Assembly: GCA_013911065.1 (NCBI GenBank)
Contig: JACERV010000017.1
Location: 43,790 to 107,789, forward strand
Reading direction: 5' to 3'
From: Ruminococcus sp.
Lineage (GTDB): Bacteria; Bacillota; Clostridia; Lachnospirales; Lachnospiraceae
Length of the DNA stretch: 64,000 bases
This document shows positions 9,525 through 18,680 of this stretch, piece by piece. Position 1 is the first letter of the stretch. Every line of letters starts with the position of its first letter. Both the position numbers and the translations under genes were made by a program. A model generated the notes under the pieces. It was not told where the DNA came from, ran no database searches, and saw only the letters and a program-made list of their open reading frames with translations.

Positions 9525-9544
9525 CCCGTGTCTTTTAAATGTCA

Positions 9545-9730
9545 TTAAGCACGTTCTACGCATCCTGATTTTAAACAGGAAGTACAAACGTACATCTTTT
9601 TTGCTCCGCCTTCTGTCTTAACTCTAACGGACTTTACATTTGATTTCCACATTTTTGGTGTTTTTCTATGAGAGTGACTTACGTTATTACCGAAATGGGC
9701 ACCCTTTTCACAAATAGCACATTTAGCCAT
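9545..9730 (-). CDS. rpmB: 50S ribosomal protein L28
   Basis: Large-subunit ribosomal protein of 61 residues, close to the usual 62. It has the zinc-binding pattern CxxC ... CxxC (KCAICEKG near the N-terminus and VCTSCLKSG near the end). The family start MAKC is at 9730; a second ATG immediately upstream also fits the AGGAGGTG ribosome site, while the longer frame to 9748 reads through that site and is not real. It is a monocistronic unit with its own promoter and terminator, pointing opposite to its neighbours. Confidence 0.95.
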   Translation of the reverse strand: MAKCAICEKGAHFGNNVSHSHRKTPKMWKSNVKSVRVKTEGGAKKMYVCTSCLKSGCVERA

Positions 9731-9756
9731 CATTGCACCTCCTAACAATCTGAAAT

Positions 9757-9770
9757 AGCCTATATAGGCT
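9757..9770 (-). promoter_or_regulatory. Perfect palindrome in rpmB 5' UTR
   Basis: AGCCTATATAGGCT is a 14-bp perfect palindrome between the rpmB promoter and its ribosome site, about 26 bp before the start codon. It could be a DNA operator or a short mRNA hairpin; the sequence does not decide which. Confidence 0.5.
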
Positions 9771-9782
9771 CACAACACTGTT

Positions 9783-9811
9783 ATTTTATCAGAAAGAACT
9801 TCCTAATGCAA
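9783..9811 (-). promoter_or_regulatory. Sigma-A promoter of rpmB
   Basis: On the reverse strand TTGCAT (9811-9806) and TAAAAT (9788-9783) are spaced by 17 bp, about 50 bp upstream of the rpmB start. Confidence 0.6.
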
Positions 9812-9867
9812 GCACTTTTTTGAATTTTTGGAAGTAAAATGAAAAATTAATACTTTTTGAATCCATA

Positions 9868-9896
9868 TTGTAAAATTCATCCAAACAGAGTATAAT
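9868..9896 (+). promoter_or_regulatory. Promoter of the asp23-fakA-recG unit
   Basis: TTGTAA (9868-9873) and a consensus TATAAT (9891-9896) are separated by 17 bp. The coding start is 50 bp downstream behind TTGGAGGTAAT. Confidence 0.65.
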
Positions 9897-9945
9897 ACCT
9901 GTGTTGATTATGTTCAAAAATCCATTTAAGAATTGGAGGTAATAT

Positions 9946-10308
9946 ATGATGAAGGGCAGTATGAGTACGGAACTTGGAATTATTACAATCAACCCGGATG
10001 TAATTGCCAAGTATGCAGGCTCTGTGGCAGTAGAATGTTTTGGTATTGTCGGGATGGCTGCGGTTAATATGAAGGATGGACTGGTAAGGCTGCTGAAGAA
10101 AGAGAGCCTCACTCATGGAATCCAAGTAGAACTATCCGATGATAATGTTCTAAAGCTAAATTTTCATGTGATTGTTGCATACGGAGTAAATATTCTTTCA
10201 GTTTCTGACAATCTGATGAACAACGTAAAATATAAGGTAGAAGAATTTACTGGAATGACCGTAGATAAAATAAATATCTTTGTCGAAGGTGTCAGAGTGA
10301 TTGATTAA
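9946..10308 (+). CDS. Asp23/Gls24 family envelope stress protein
   Basis: A 120-residue member of the Asp23/Gls24 (DUF322, YloU) family. The signature is seen in ELGIITINPDVIAKYAGSVAVECFGIVGMA and in the C-terminal VKYKVEEFTGMTVDKINIFVEGVRV. In Bacillus and Staphylococcus the yloU-type gene precedes the fatty acid kinase gene fakA/yloV, as it does here 14 bp downstream. ATG codons lie at 9946, 9949 and 9961; the first best fits the ribosome site. Confidence 0.88.
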   Translation: MMKGSMSTELGIITINPDVIAKYAGSVAVECFGIVGMAAVNMKDGLVRLLKKESLTHGIQVELSDDNVLKLNFHVIVAYGVNILSVSDNLMNNVKYKVEEFTGMTVDKINIFVEGVRVID

Positions 10309-10322
10309 GGAGGATACTTGTC

Positions 10323-11984
10323 GTGGCAACAAATACGATAAACGCAGAGCTGCTTACAAAGATGTTTTTAGCAGGAGCAGCTAATCTGGAAGCAAAAAAG
10401 GAATTTATTAATGAACTGAATGTATTTCCGGTTCCTGACGGAGATACGGGAACGAATATGACGCTGACAATTATGTCCGCAGCAAAAGAAGTAACTTCAC
10501 TGAACGGACCGGATATGCAGTCTTTGTCCAAGGCAATCTCTTCCGGTTCACTGCGTGGCGCCAGAGGAAACTCCGGCGTTATCCTTTCCCAGCTTCTCAG
10601 GGGATTTACAAAGGAAATACGCGAATATAAAGAGATTGATGTGCAGATTCTTGCCAGAGCCTGTGACCGTGCTCAGGCAACGGCGTACAAAGCGGTTATG
10701 AAGCCAAAAGAAGGAACTATACTTACTGTTGCAAAAGGGATTGCCCAAAAAGCGGCCGAGCTGGCAGAGACAACGGCTGATTTGGAAATATTTATTCCCG
10801 AAGTGATAAAGCATGCAGAGTATGTGCTTTCTAAAACACCGGATATGCTCCCTGTCCTCAAGGAAGCCGGTGTTGTGGATTCTGGGGGACAGGGCCTCTT
10901 AGAAGTGCTTAACGGCGCTTATGATGCCTTCCTGGGCAAGGAGATTGATTACAGTGCTCTTGAAGCAAGCCCTGGAACTACGATTGTGAGACCGGGTGCA
11001 GAAGCTTCCGCAGATATTAAGTTTGGTTACTGTACGGAATTTATTGTTATGACTGAAAAAGAATTTTCCGAAAAGGATGAGATGGATTTTAAAGCATACC
11101 TTGAATCTATCGGAGATTCTATTGTATGTGTGGCAGATGAGGACATCGTGAAGATTCATGTACACACCAATGATCCTGGTCTGGCAATTCAGAAAGCATT
11201 GACTTACGGACAGCTCTCACGGATGAAGATTGATAATATGCGTGAGGAGCATCAGGAAAAACTCATCCGGGATTCTGAAAAGCTGGCGGCAGAGCAGCGG
11301 GCGAAAAAGATGGAAGGCCCCAGAAAAGAAGTCGGTTTTATTGCAGTTTCTATTGGAGATGGAATGAACGATATCTTTAAGGAACTGGGCGTTGATTATA
11401 TCATTGAAGGCGGACAGACCATGAATCCAAGTACGGAAGACATGCTGACAGCTATTGATTCAGTCAATGCAGACCATATTTTCATACTTCCTAACAATAA
11501 GAATATCATTTTGGCAGCAAATCAGGCACAGTCCCTGACAAAGGATAAGGACATCCTTGTAATACCGACTAAAACTGTTCCCCAGGGAATCACGGCAGTC
11601 ATTAATTATATGCCGGAAGCTGATATTGATACAAATGAAAAGAATATGAATGAAGAAATCCAGAACGTGAAGACAGGACAGGTCACATACGCGGTAAGGG
11701 ATACCCACATTGATGATAAAGAAATCCATGAGGGAGACATCATGGGAATCGGGGATGAAGGAATTTTATCTGTGGGCCAGTCTGTAGAAGCCGTAACAAA
11801 AGAAATGCTTTCCCTTCAGGTTGATGATGATACAGAATTAATCAGCCTGTATTATGGTAAAGATGTTCTGGAGGAAGATGCAATGCGCTTTGCCCAGGAG
11901 ATTGAAGAACTGTATCCGGATGCGGATGTGGATGCTCACTTCGGAGGTCAGCCAATTTATTATTATGTATTATCGGTAGAGTAG
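10323..11984 (+). CDS. fakA: Fatty acid kinase catalytic subunit FakA (DhaL/DAK2 protein)
   Basis: FakA phosphorylates exogenous fatty acids carried by a FakB/DegV protein. The N-terminal DhaL domain holds the ATP/Mg motif NVFPVPDGDTGTNM (about residues 28-41) and GARGNSGVILSQLLRG. A central domain follows (GYCTEFIVMT, HVHTNDPG), then a C-terminal DegV-like region. The 553-residue length is typical. It starts 14 bp after asp23 with AAGGAGG upstream. No fakB is in the window, so the partner must be encoded elsewhere. Confidence 0.9.
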   Translation: MATNTINAELLTKMFLAGAANLEAKKEFINELNVFPVPDGDTGTNMTLTIMSAAKEVTSLNGPDMQSLSKAISSGSLRGARGNSGVILSQLLRGFTKEIREYKEIDVQILARACDRAQATAYKAVMKPKEGTILTVAKGIAQKAAELAETTADLEIFIPEVIKHAEYVLSKTPDMLPVLKEAGVVDSGGQGLLEVLNGAYDAFLGKEIDYSALEASPGTTIVRPGAEASADIKFGYCTEFIVMTEKEFSEKDEMDFKAYLESIGDSIVCVADEDIVKIHVHTNDPGLAIQKALTYGQLSRMKIDNMREEHQEKLIRDSEKLAAEQRAKKMEGPRKEVGFIAVSIGDGMNDIFKELGVDYIIEGGQTMNPSTEDMLTAIDSVNADHIFILPNNKNIILAANQAQSLTKDKDILVIPTKTVPQGITAVINYMPEADIDTNEKNMNEEIQNVKTGQVTYAVRDTHIDDKEIHEGDIMGIGDEGILSVGQSVEAVTKEMLSLQVDDDTELISLYYGKDVLEEDAMRFAQEIEELYPDADVDAHFGGQPIYYYVLSVE

Positions 11985-11992
11985 AATACACT

Positions 11993-14050
11993 ATGAATGA
12001 AAATTCTAAAATCAGCACACTAAAAGGAATCGGGGACAAGACACAGGCCCTGTTCGAAAAAGCCGGTGTGCGGACAATCGGCGAACTGCTTCGCTATTAT
12101 CCAAGAGGATATGATGTCTATGATGACTCTGTCCCCGTAGGAGAAGTCGAAGAAGGAAAGACAGTAACTGTTACCGGCGCAATATTCGGCAAGGTTCAGT
12201 TTGATGGAAACCGTAATATGCAGGTAACCAGACTGTTTGTAAAAGATTTAACCGGAACGTTAAAGGTAATATGGTTCCGCATGCCTTTTCTGAAAAACAC
12301 GCTGCGCGGCGGTGTCATCACATTGCGCGGCAGGGTTGTCAGAAGAAAGGACGGCCTGGTGATGGAACATCCTGAGATTTTCTATCCCAGTGCAAAATAT
12401 GAAGAAAAACGAAACACTCTCCAGCCGGTTTATCCTCTGACTGCAGGGCTTTCCAATAATGCAGTGAAAAAGGCCATGCTTCAGGCAATGGAAGCACTTG
12501 ATTTGAAGCAGGAATTTCTGCCGGAAGATATCCGGCTGAAATACCGCCTGGCAGAATATAACTTTGCAGTGAGAGGCGTTCATTTCCCCGAAAGCAAGGA
12601 AGAATTCTATCAGGCCAGAGAACGTCTGGTATTTGAAGAATTTTTGATTTTCATTCTATCACTCAGGATATTAAAAACAAGAGAAGACAAGGTGCCAAAT
12701 GGCTTTACCTTCCGGGAATTTCCTCAAATAGATGCCTTTTTAGACGCATTGCCTTATGAGCTGACGGATGCCCAGAAAAAAGTATGGGCTGAAATAAAAA
12801 AAGATATGTCGGGACCTCATGTCATGTCCCGGCTCATTCAAGGTGATGTTGGTTCCGGTAAAACTATTGTAGCTTTGCTGGGTTTGATGCTTGCGGGACT
12901 TGGCGGATATCAGGGTGCAATGATGGCCCCTACGGAAGTGCTGGCAAAACAGCATTACGAAAATATCCTTTCTATGTTCCGGCAATACAATATTCCTCTG
13001 AAAATAGTACTTCTGACTGGTTCTATGACAGCAAAGGAGAAGAGAGAGACTTATCAAAAGATTGCCTCAGGAGAGGCTGATATCATTGTCGGTACTCATG
13101 CACTGATACAGGACAAGGTGGAGTATCATCATCTGGCTCTGGTAGTGACGGATGAACAGCACCGGTTTGGCGTAAAGCAGAGAGAAGCTCTGGCCGGAAA
13201 GGGAACGATGCCACATATTCTTGTTATGAGTGCAACTCCCATTCCAAGGACACTGGCCATTATTCTGTATGGTGATTTGGATATTTCAGTCATCGATGAG
13301 CTTCCCAAAAACAGACTTCCCATAAAAAATTGTGTAGTAGATACCGGGTACCGTGATACTGCTTACCGGTTTATCCAAAAACAGGTCACAGAAGGGCGCC
13401 AATGCTATGTTATCTGCCCTATGGTAGAGGAAAGTGAACACCTGGAGGCAGAAAATGTTATAGATTATACCCAGCTTCTCAAAGAGGCTATCGGAAATAA
13501 CATACAGATTGCTTATCTCCACGGAAAAATGAAGCAGGCCCAAAAAGATGAAATTATGGAGGCTTTCGGAAGAAATGAAATCCAGGTTTTAGTTTCTACT
13601 ACCGTCATTGAAGTAGGAATTGATGTTCCAAACTCTACGGTCATGCTGATTGAAAACGCAGAGCGGTTCGGCCTGGCCCAGCTCCACCAGCTCAGGGGAA
13701 GGGTAGGCAGAGGAAAGTATCAATCTTACTGTATTTTTATGAGCGCTTCAAAATCAAAAGAAACAAGAGAACGTCTGGAAATATTAAATAAATCTAATGA
13801 TGGATTTTTTATTGCCTCCGAAGATTTGCGGCTTAGGGGACCTGGAGACTTATTTGGAATCCGCCAGAGCGGGATTCTGGATTTTCGTCTGGGAGATGTA
13901 TTTCAAGATGCAAAAACTTTGCAGGCGGCGAATAGCGCTGCCGAGGAAATCCTGGCTGATGATCCGGAACTGATACAGGAAAAACATATAAAACTGAAAG
14001 CATATTTAAGTCATTATATGTCTGAAGTAATGCTGGAAACGACACTTTAA
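11993..14050 (+). CDS. recG: ATP-dependent DNA helicase RecG
   Basis: Superfamily 2 helicase that remodels stalled forks and Holliday junctions. The 685-residue protein has the N-terminal wedge domain (LKGIGDKTQALFEKAGVRTIGELLRYYPRGYDVY), Walker A GDVGSGKT (about residue 285), DEQH (about 387), the SATPIPRT motif, and the C-terminal helicase core with GRVGRG and the TRG-like IASEDLRLRGPGDLFG. It starts 8 bp after fakA, in the yloU-yloV-recG order seen in other Firmicutes. Confidence 0.96.
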   Translation: MNENSKISTLKGIGDKTQALFEKAGVRTIGELLRYYPRGYDVYDDSVPVGEVEEGKTVTVTGAIFGKVQFDGNRNMQVTRLFVKDLTGTLKVIWFRMPFLKNTLRGGVITLRGRVVRRKDGLVMEHPEIFYPSAKYEEKRNTLQPVYPLTAGLSNNAVKKAMLQAMEALDLKQEFLPEDIRLKYRLAEYNFAVRGVHFPESKEEFYQARERLVFEEFLIFILSLRILKTREDKVPNGFTFREFPQIDAFLDALPYELTDAQKKVWAEIKKDMSGPHVMSRLIQGDVGSGKTIVALLGLMLAGLGGYQGAMMAPTEVLAKQHYENILSMFRQYNIPLKIVLLTGSMTAKEKRETYQKIASGEADIIVGTHALIQDKVEYHHLALVVTDEQHRFGVKQREALAGKGTMPHILVMSATPIPRTLAIILYGDLDISVIDELPKNRLPIKNCVVDTGYRDTAYRFIQKQVTEGRQCYVICPMVEESEHLEAENVIDYTQLLKEAIGNNIQIAYLHGKMKQAQKDEIMEAFGRNEIQVLVSTTVIEVGIDVPNSTVMLIENAERFGLAQLHQLRGRVGRGKYQSYCIFMSASKSKETRERLEILNKSNDGFFIASEDLRLRGPGDLFGIRQSGILDFRLGDVFQDAKTLQAANSAAEEILADDPELIQEKHIKLKAYLSHYMSEVMLETTL

Positions 14051-14192
14051 AAAATTAAGAAAATTATACCAAAGAAAGCAGGAACTTCCAGAGTAAAAGA
14101 TGAATTCCTCCATATACTATGATTGTAACACACAGCAGTGTTATAAAAAAATCTGAAAAAGTAACAGAAGTTACGAAAAGGAGGAAACTATC

Positions 14193-14399
14193 ATGGCAAG
14201 TCGTTCATCTAATCGAGCAGCCGTACCAGAAGCAAAGAGTGCACTGGACAAATTCAAATATGAGGTAGCAAGTGAGCTTGGAGTACCGCTTACTGATGGT
14301 TACAACGGAGATTTAACTTCAAGACAGAACGGTTCTGTTGGCGGTTATATGGTTAAGAAAATGATCGAACAGCAGGAAAGACAGATGGCTGGTAAATAA
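14193..14399 (+). CDS. Alpha/beta-type small acid-soluble spore protein
   Basis: DNA-coating protein of the dormant spore, degraded by the GPR protease on germination. The 68 residues contain the germination-cleavage region (KFKYEVASELGV) and the DNA-binding signature GDLTSRQNGSVGGYMVKKMIE. A strong AAGGAGG precedes the ATG. It is a separate transcription unit; a short hairpin TAACAC/GTGTTA sits upstream at 14126-14143. The gene shows the organism to be a spore former. Confidence 0.95.
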   Translation: MASRSSNRAAVPEAKSALDKFKYEVASELGVPLTDGYNGDLTSRQNGSVGGYMVKKMIEQQERQMAGK

Positions 14400-14430
14400 C
14401 CAACCACTTTGAATCAAATTTCGTAAGAAA

Positions 14431-14462
14431 AAGCACTTGGGATTGACCTGAGTGCTTTTTTC
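14431..14462 (+). terminator. Intrinsic terminator of the SASP gene
   Basis: AAGCACT (14431-14437) and AGTGCTT (14451-14457) form a 7-bp stem extended by G-T and G-C pairs, followed by a T run to 14462. Confidence 0.85.
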
Positions 14463-14507
14463 TGCTAAAATTCAGCATTATAAGGAAACAGAATGAGGGT
14501 GTTGTCT

Positions 14508-15077
14508 ATGAGAGTCATCGCAGGAAGTGCGAAAAGATTACAGTTAAAGACATTAGACGGATTTGATACAAGGCCGACAACAGATAGAATAAAAGAGACA
14601 TTATTTAATATGATTACACCGTTTATCTATGACAGTGTATTTTTAGATTTATTCAGCGGCAGCGGAGGAATTGGGATAGAAGCGCTGAGCCGCGGATCCA
14701 GAGAAGCAATTTTTGTGGAGAGTAATCCCAAGGCTATGGCATGCATTAAGGAGAACTTAAAGGCAACCCGGCTGGAGTCAAAAGCACTGACTCTGACACG
14801 GGATGTTATGGCGGCACTTTACCAATTAGAAGGCGAGAAAGAATTTGATTTTATTTTTATGGATCCGCCTTATAATCAGGGATTGGAAAGGAAAGTGCTG
14901 GAATATCTCTGCGGCTCACAGATGGTGTATGATGATACTGTTATCATCGTGGAATCTTCCATAGAAACGGATTTCTCCTATCTTGAAGAACTAGGTTTTT
15001 CCTGCATAAAAGAAAAGGTGTACAAAGCAAATAAGCATGTCTTCATCGAAAAGGCAGGGAAGGAAGGAATATGTTAA
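14508..15077 (+). CDS. rsmD: 16S rRNA (guanine966-N2)-methyltransferase RsmD
   Basis: Methylates G966 of 16S rRNA. The family start [10 protein letters not shown] is at 14508 with GAGGGTG upstream; an in-frame ATG at 14493 would add five residues. A Rossmann SAM-binding site ([20 protein letters not shown]) and the catalytic DPPY motif ([11 protein letters not shown]) are present. The 190-residue length is normal. The end overlaps coaD by 7 bp, the usual rsmD-coaD arrangement. Confidence 0.93.
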   Translation: MRVIAGSAKRLQLKTLDGFDTRPTTDRIKETLFNMITPFIYDSVFLDLFSGSGGIGIEALSRGSREAIFVESNPKAMACIKENLKATRLESKALTLTRDVMAALYQLEGEKEFDFIFMDPPYNQGLERKVLEYLCGSQMVYDDTVIIVESSIETDFSYLEELGFSCIKEKVYKANKHVFIEKAGKEGIC

Positions 15078-15562
15078 GAGCCATCTATCCAGGAAGTTTT
15101 GATCCTGTCACATACGGGCATTTGGACATCATCAAAAGATCTTATAAGATTGTTGATGAATTAGTAGTCGGAGTGCTTAATAATAATGCGAAAATGCCGT
15201 TGTTTTCTGTAGAAGAACGTGCTAAAATGTTAGAGGAAGTCACAAAAGACTTAAAAAATATAAAAATTGTCCCGTTTAACGGGTTATTGGTTGATTTTGC
15301 AAGACAACAAAATGCAGAGGTCATCATCCGGGGACTGCGTGCGATTACTGACTTTGAATATGAGCTACAGATGTCACAGACAAATCATAAGCTGGAGCCG
15401 CGCGTCGAAACCATGTTCTTAACAACAAGTATTGAATATTCATACCTCAGTTCCACAACCGTTAAGGAAATTGCAGTTTTTGGGGGAGATGTATCACAGT
15501 TTGTGCCGGAAACTGTGGAAGTGGAATTGCTGAAAAAGATGAACACAAAAAGGAGAGTGTAA
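15071..15562 (+). CDS. coaD: Phosphopantetheine adenylyltransferase CoaD
   Basis: Converts 4'-phosphopantetheine and ATP to dephospho-CoA in CoA biosynthesis. The nucleotidyltransferase signature [16 protein letters not shown] is at the N-terminus and the second motif is [12 protein letters not shown] near the end. The 163-residue length is standard. It overlaps rsmD by 7 bp and is followed at 2 bp by the next gene, so all three are probably one transcript. Confidence 0.96.
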   Translation: MLRAIYPGSFDPVTYGHLDIIKRSYKIVDELVVGVLNNNAKMPLFSVEERAKMLEEVTKDLKNIKIVPFNGLLVDFARQQNAEVIIRGLRAITDFEYELQMSQTNHKLEPRVETMFLTTSIEYSYLSSTTVKEIAVFGGDVSQFVPETVEVELLKKMNTKRRV

Positions 15563-15564
15563 CG

Positions 15565-16155
15565 ATGAGCAGTCGTATCGAGCAGATTATTGAGGAAATC
15601 GAGGAATACATTGACAGGGATTGTAAATTCCAGCCATTGTCTACTACAAAGATTATCGTAAATAAAGAACATCTGGATGAGTTATTACGCGAACTCAGAA
15701 TGAAAACACCCGATGAAATTAAAAGATACCAGAAGATTATAAGCAACCGGGATGCAATTATTGCAGATGCACAGGCAAAAGCAGACGCTATGATTGAGGA
15801 AGCCCAGATGCAGACTACAGAACTGGTCAGCGAGCATGAAATTATGCTGCAGGCTTATGCCCAGGCAAATGAAATTGTCACACAGGCTACTGCCCAGGCA
15901 CAGGAGATTATTGATAATGCCACCGAGGATGCCAATGCAATCCGCATCGGCGCCATTCAATATACCGATGATTTACTGGCAAATGCTGAGAGTATCATCG
16001 GACATACACTGGATAGCTACACTACAAAGTATGATGGGTTAATCAACTCCCTTCAGGAATGTTATGATGTAGTACGCACAAACCGTGAGGAACTGGAGCT
16101 GCCTGTAGATGGAGAACCAGACTACTTTCCACAGGATGGGTTAGATGAAATGTAA
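15565..16155 (+). CDS. Coiled-coil protein of unknown function
   Basis: A 196-residue hydrophilic protein. The N-terminal 55 residues carry SRIEQIIEEIEEYIDRD and an ELRMKTPDEIKRYQKI segment. The middle is a long Ala/Gln/Glu-rich helix with repeated AQA-type heptads (ADAQAKADAMIEEAQMQ, ATAQAQEIIDNATEDANAI), resembling V-type ATPase subunit H or DivIVA-like coiled coils. The C-terminus is acidic. There is no membrane span. Such proteins after coaD are often labelled ATPase-like in Lachnospiraceae, but no ATPase motif is present. A scaffolding role in division or envelope biology is only a guess. Confidence 0.7.
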   Translation: MSSRIEQIIEEIEEYIDRDCKFQPLSTTKIIVNKEHLDELLRELRMKTPDEIKRYQKIISNRDAIIADAQAKADAMIEEAQMQTTELVSEHEIMLQAYAQANEIVTQATAQAQEIIDNATEDANAIRIGAIQYTDDLLANAESIIGHTLDSYTTKYDGLINSLQECYDVVRTNREELELPVDGEPDYFPQDGLDEM

Positions 16156-17070
16156 ATACAAAAATGCTATCAGACTGGTTGCCCCGGCGGCGGCCAGTTT
16201 TTCTATTATGTAGGAAATAATAGAAAGTTGAGTTTTCTGTATCATGCACTGGGTTTGGGCCACTGCACAAATTCCCCCGAAAGAGGTCAGCCCCATAATG
16301 GCTGAATATTGCAGGGCAAATGGAATATCCGATTTTCCAATCAGTGCGATTCCGGTTGTCACTTCCAGTGACGGGAGCAGTACCTGGAATAGTGCGGGCT
16401 GCCAGGGACATGATTGGACAAGGGACAATATGACAGAAAACAGGATAATATAACCGCCTACTTTTACAATTGTTTCAAAACTATCCATAATACATGTATC
16501 CATAATACGGAAATTCCAGCTTTTTCTGCTTTGTCCATTTTTTTTCAAATCTTGAAACCGATTCCCTTTCCCAAGATAAAATCTGCGGAAAATAAAACTG
16601 AGCATCATCGGCGTGCCCAGCAGAATGAAAAGCGAGGGGATCAGCAGATCTTCCCTGCCTAATGTTTTCCACACGATAAAATTCAAAATAAAAACAGGGC
16701 TGGTATTATTGCAAAAAGAAAGCAGATACCTGCCCTCATCCTCTGTAATATAGCCGGAGGTCATCAAGTCAGCCGTCACTTTAGCCCCCATAGGGTATCC
16801 GCATAAAAACCCAACGATAACAGCAAAACTTCCATTTTCCGATACTTTAAATATATGGCACAGAATCCGTCCAAAGGCTTTGGATATGTAGTGTATACTA
16901 TCTGTATACAGCAAAAGATTTGTAATAATGATGAAAGGAAACAGAGTAGGCAAAATGATTTGAAACCATAAAAGAAGACCTTCACTGGCTCCGTTAAATA
17001 CTGCTTTGGGAGAAATAAGCATGCACACAAATAATAAAACGATTCCCAGCCCAGCCAGATTACGTTTCAT
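16141..17070 (-). CDS. ylbJ: Sporulation integral membrane protein YlbJ
   Basis: Polytopic membrane protein of 309 residues with about eight hydrophobic segments and the nucleoside-recognition/gate type signature (LPTLFPFIIITNLLLY, VGFLCGYPMGAKVTADLMTSG, SFCNNTSPVFIL). YlbJ is needed for normal spore cortex formation in Bacillus, and in the Bacillus map ylbJ also lies near coaD. The start is ATG at 17070 behind GGGGGA. The 3' end overlaps the convergent coiled-coil gene by 15 bp. Confidence 0.9.
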   Translation of the reverse strand: MKRNLAGLGIVLLFVCMLISPKAVFNGASEGLLLWFQIILPTLFPFIIITNLLLYTDSIHYISKAFGRILCHIFKVSENGSFAVIVGFLCGYPMGAKVTADLMTSGYITEDEGRYLLSFCNNTSPVFILNFIVWKTLGREDLLIPSLFILLGTPMMLSFIFRRFYLGKGNRFQDLKKNGQSRKSWNFRIMDTCIMDSFETIVKVGGYIILFSVILSLVQSCPWQPALFQVLLPSLEVTTGIALIGKSDIPFALQYSAIMGLTSFGGICAVAQTQCMIQKTQLSIISYIIEKLAAAGATSLIAFLYLHFI

Positions 17071-17179
17071 AAGAAGGTCCCCCTGGTAGATCTTAATAAA
17101 GATATATGAAACGGGTTGATTTTTTATTCTCCTTGTGACAAAATGAAACTAACAACTGATAGGAAAAGAGGAATGAGAA

Positions 17180-18622
17180 ATGTCAATTTTAGACGGGTTA
17201 AAACCCCAGGAAGTGTTCCATTATTTTGAGGAGTTAAGCCAGATACCGAGAGGGACGTTCAACACAAAAGCTGTCAGTGATTATTGTGTGAATTTTGCCA
17301 AAAATAAGAATCTCGAAGTTATCCAGGATAACCTCTACAATGTAATCATTAAAAAACCAGGGACTCCGGATTATGAAAATAGTGAACCGGTCATCATCCA
17401 GGGACATCTGGACATGGTATGTGAGAAGACAGAAAATTCAGACCATGATTTTACAAAAGATCCTCTTAAGCTTTATGTGGAGGACGGTTTTGTGAAGGCC
17501 AGAGACACTACTCTGGGGGCAGATGACGGAATCGCAGTGGCTATGGCACTTGCTCTGCTTGAAAGCAATGATATTCCACATCCTCCTCTGGAAATACTGC
17601 TTACCGTGGACGAGGAAGTAGGAATGGAAGGAGCAAAGGCAATTGATTTATCACCGCTAAATGGAAAGATGCTTTTGAATCTGGACTCTGAGGATGAGGA
17701 CACCATCATTGCGGGATGTGCAGGAGGGGTCGTTTTCCATATGGACCTGCCTGTTGACAGAATACAGAAAACAGGCACTTGTCTTGAGGTCACAATCTGC
17801 GGCCTGAAAGGCGGACATTCGGGTGTGGAGATTGACCAGCAGAGAGGAAATGCCAACAAACTGGCAGGAAGACTTTTAAACCGGCTGAACCAAGATATGA
17901 AGGTTTCCCTTTTTAATATCCAGGGAGGCTCCAAAGATAACGTAATTCCGTCTGTCTGCAAGTTCACGATTCTTGTACAGGACAGCATAGAAGCAGAAAC
18001 GATAATTAAAAATATGCTACATATCTGGAAAGAGGAATTTGGTACTGACGAGCCTGATTTAGATATTACTATAAAAAATATGGGAAATGCAGAACTTTCC
18101 GTTATGTCCGATTACCATACACACAAAGCGATTTTTTTCCTCAATAACTGTCCAAACGGTGTGGATGGTTTTAGCCGTTCTCTGAAAGGGCTTGTGGAGA
18201 CCTCCGACAACCTGGGCATTGTTTTCTCAGAAGAAAGTAAGATTTCCTTTGATTTCCTGATTCGAAGCTCTGTATCATCGAAGCTGGTGGAGATGAAAGA
18301 GACATTTCTCAGCTGGGCTAAGTTCCTGGGAGGTACTTACGGCTTCTCCGGGGAATATCCCGCATGGATGTATAAGAAAGACTCCAAAATCCGTCCAATC
18401 GTAGCTGAGGCTTTTGAGGCGGTTTACGGAAAAAAACCGGAGATTGCAACCATACATGCCGGACTGGAGTGCGGCCTTCTGACCGGAAAAAAGCCTGACC
18501 TGGACTGTGTATCCTTCGGACCAAGAATGTATGATGTCCATTCTGTAAGCGAGCGCCTGGATATTGCTTCCACAGAGAGAATGTGGAACATTCTCAAAGA
18601 AATCCTGAAAAAGTGCAAATAG
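17180..18622 (+). CDS. pepD: Beta-Ala-His / Xaa-His dipeptidase (PepD, M20 family)
   Basis: Cytosolic aminoacyl-histidine dipeptidase with two zinc ions. M20 metal motifs are GHLDMVCEK, LGADDGIAVAMALALLES, the catalytic glutamates in DEEVGMEGA, and a late HAGLECGLL. The lid domain (GGHSGVEIDQQRGNANKLAGRLL) is present. The 480-residue length is that of PepD. It stands alone after the divergent ylbJ; the start ATG has AGAGGAATGAG upstream. Confidence 0.93.
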   Translation: MSILDGLKPQEVFHYFEELSQIPRGTFNTKAVSDYCVNFAKNKNLEVIQDNLYNVIIKKPGTPDYENSEPVIIQGHLDMVCEKTENSDHDFTKDPLKLYVEDGFVKARDTTLGADDGIAVAMALALLESNDIPHPPLEILLTVDEEVGMEGAKAIDLSPLNGKMLLNLDSEDEDTIIAGCAGGVVFHMDLPVDRIQKTGTCLEVTICGLKGGHSGVEIDQQRGNANKLAGRLLNRLNQDMKVSLFNIQGGSKDNVIPSVCKFTILVQDSIEAETIIKNMLHIWKEEFGTDEPDLDITIKNMGNAELSVMSDYHTHKAIFFLNNCPNGVDGFSRSLKGLVETSDNLGIVFSEESKISFDFLIRSSVSSKLVEMKETFLSWAKFLGGTYGFSGEYPAWMYKKDSKIRPIVAEAFEAVYGKKPEIATIHAGLECGLLTGKKPDLDCVSFGPRMYDVHSVSERLDIASTERMWNILKEILKKCK

Positions 18623-18680
18623 CAAGCCTAGGGAACATATATTTAGAGGGAGTTTAATCTGCAAAGGAATGTCCTGAAAA

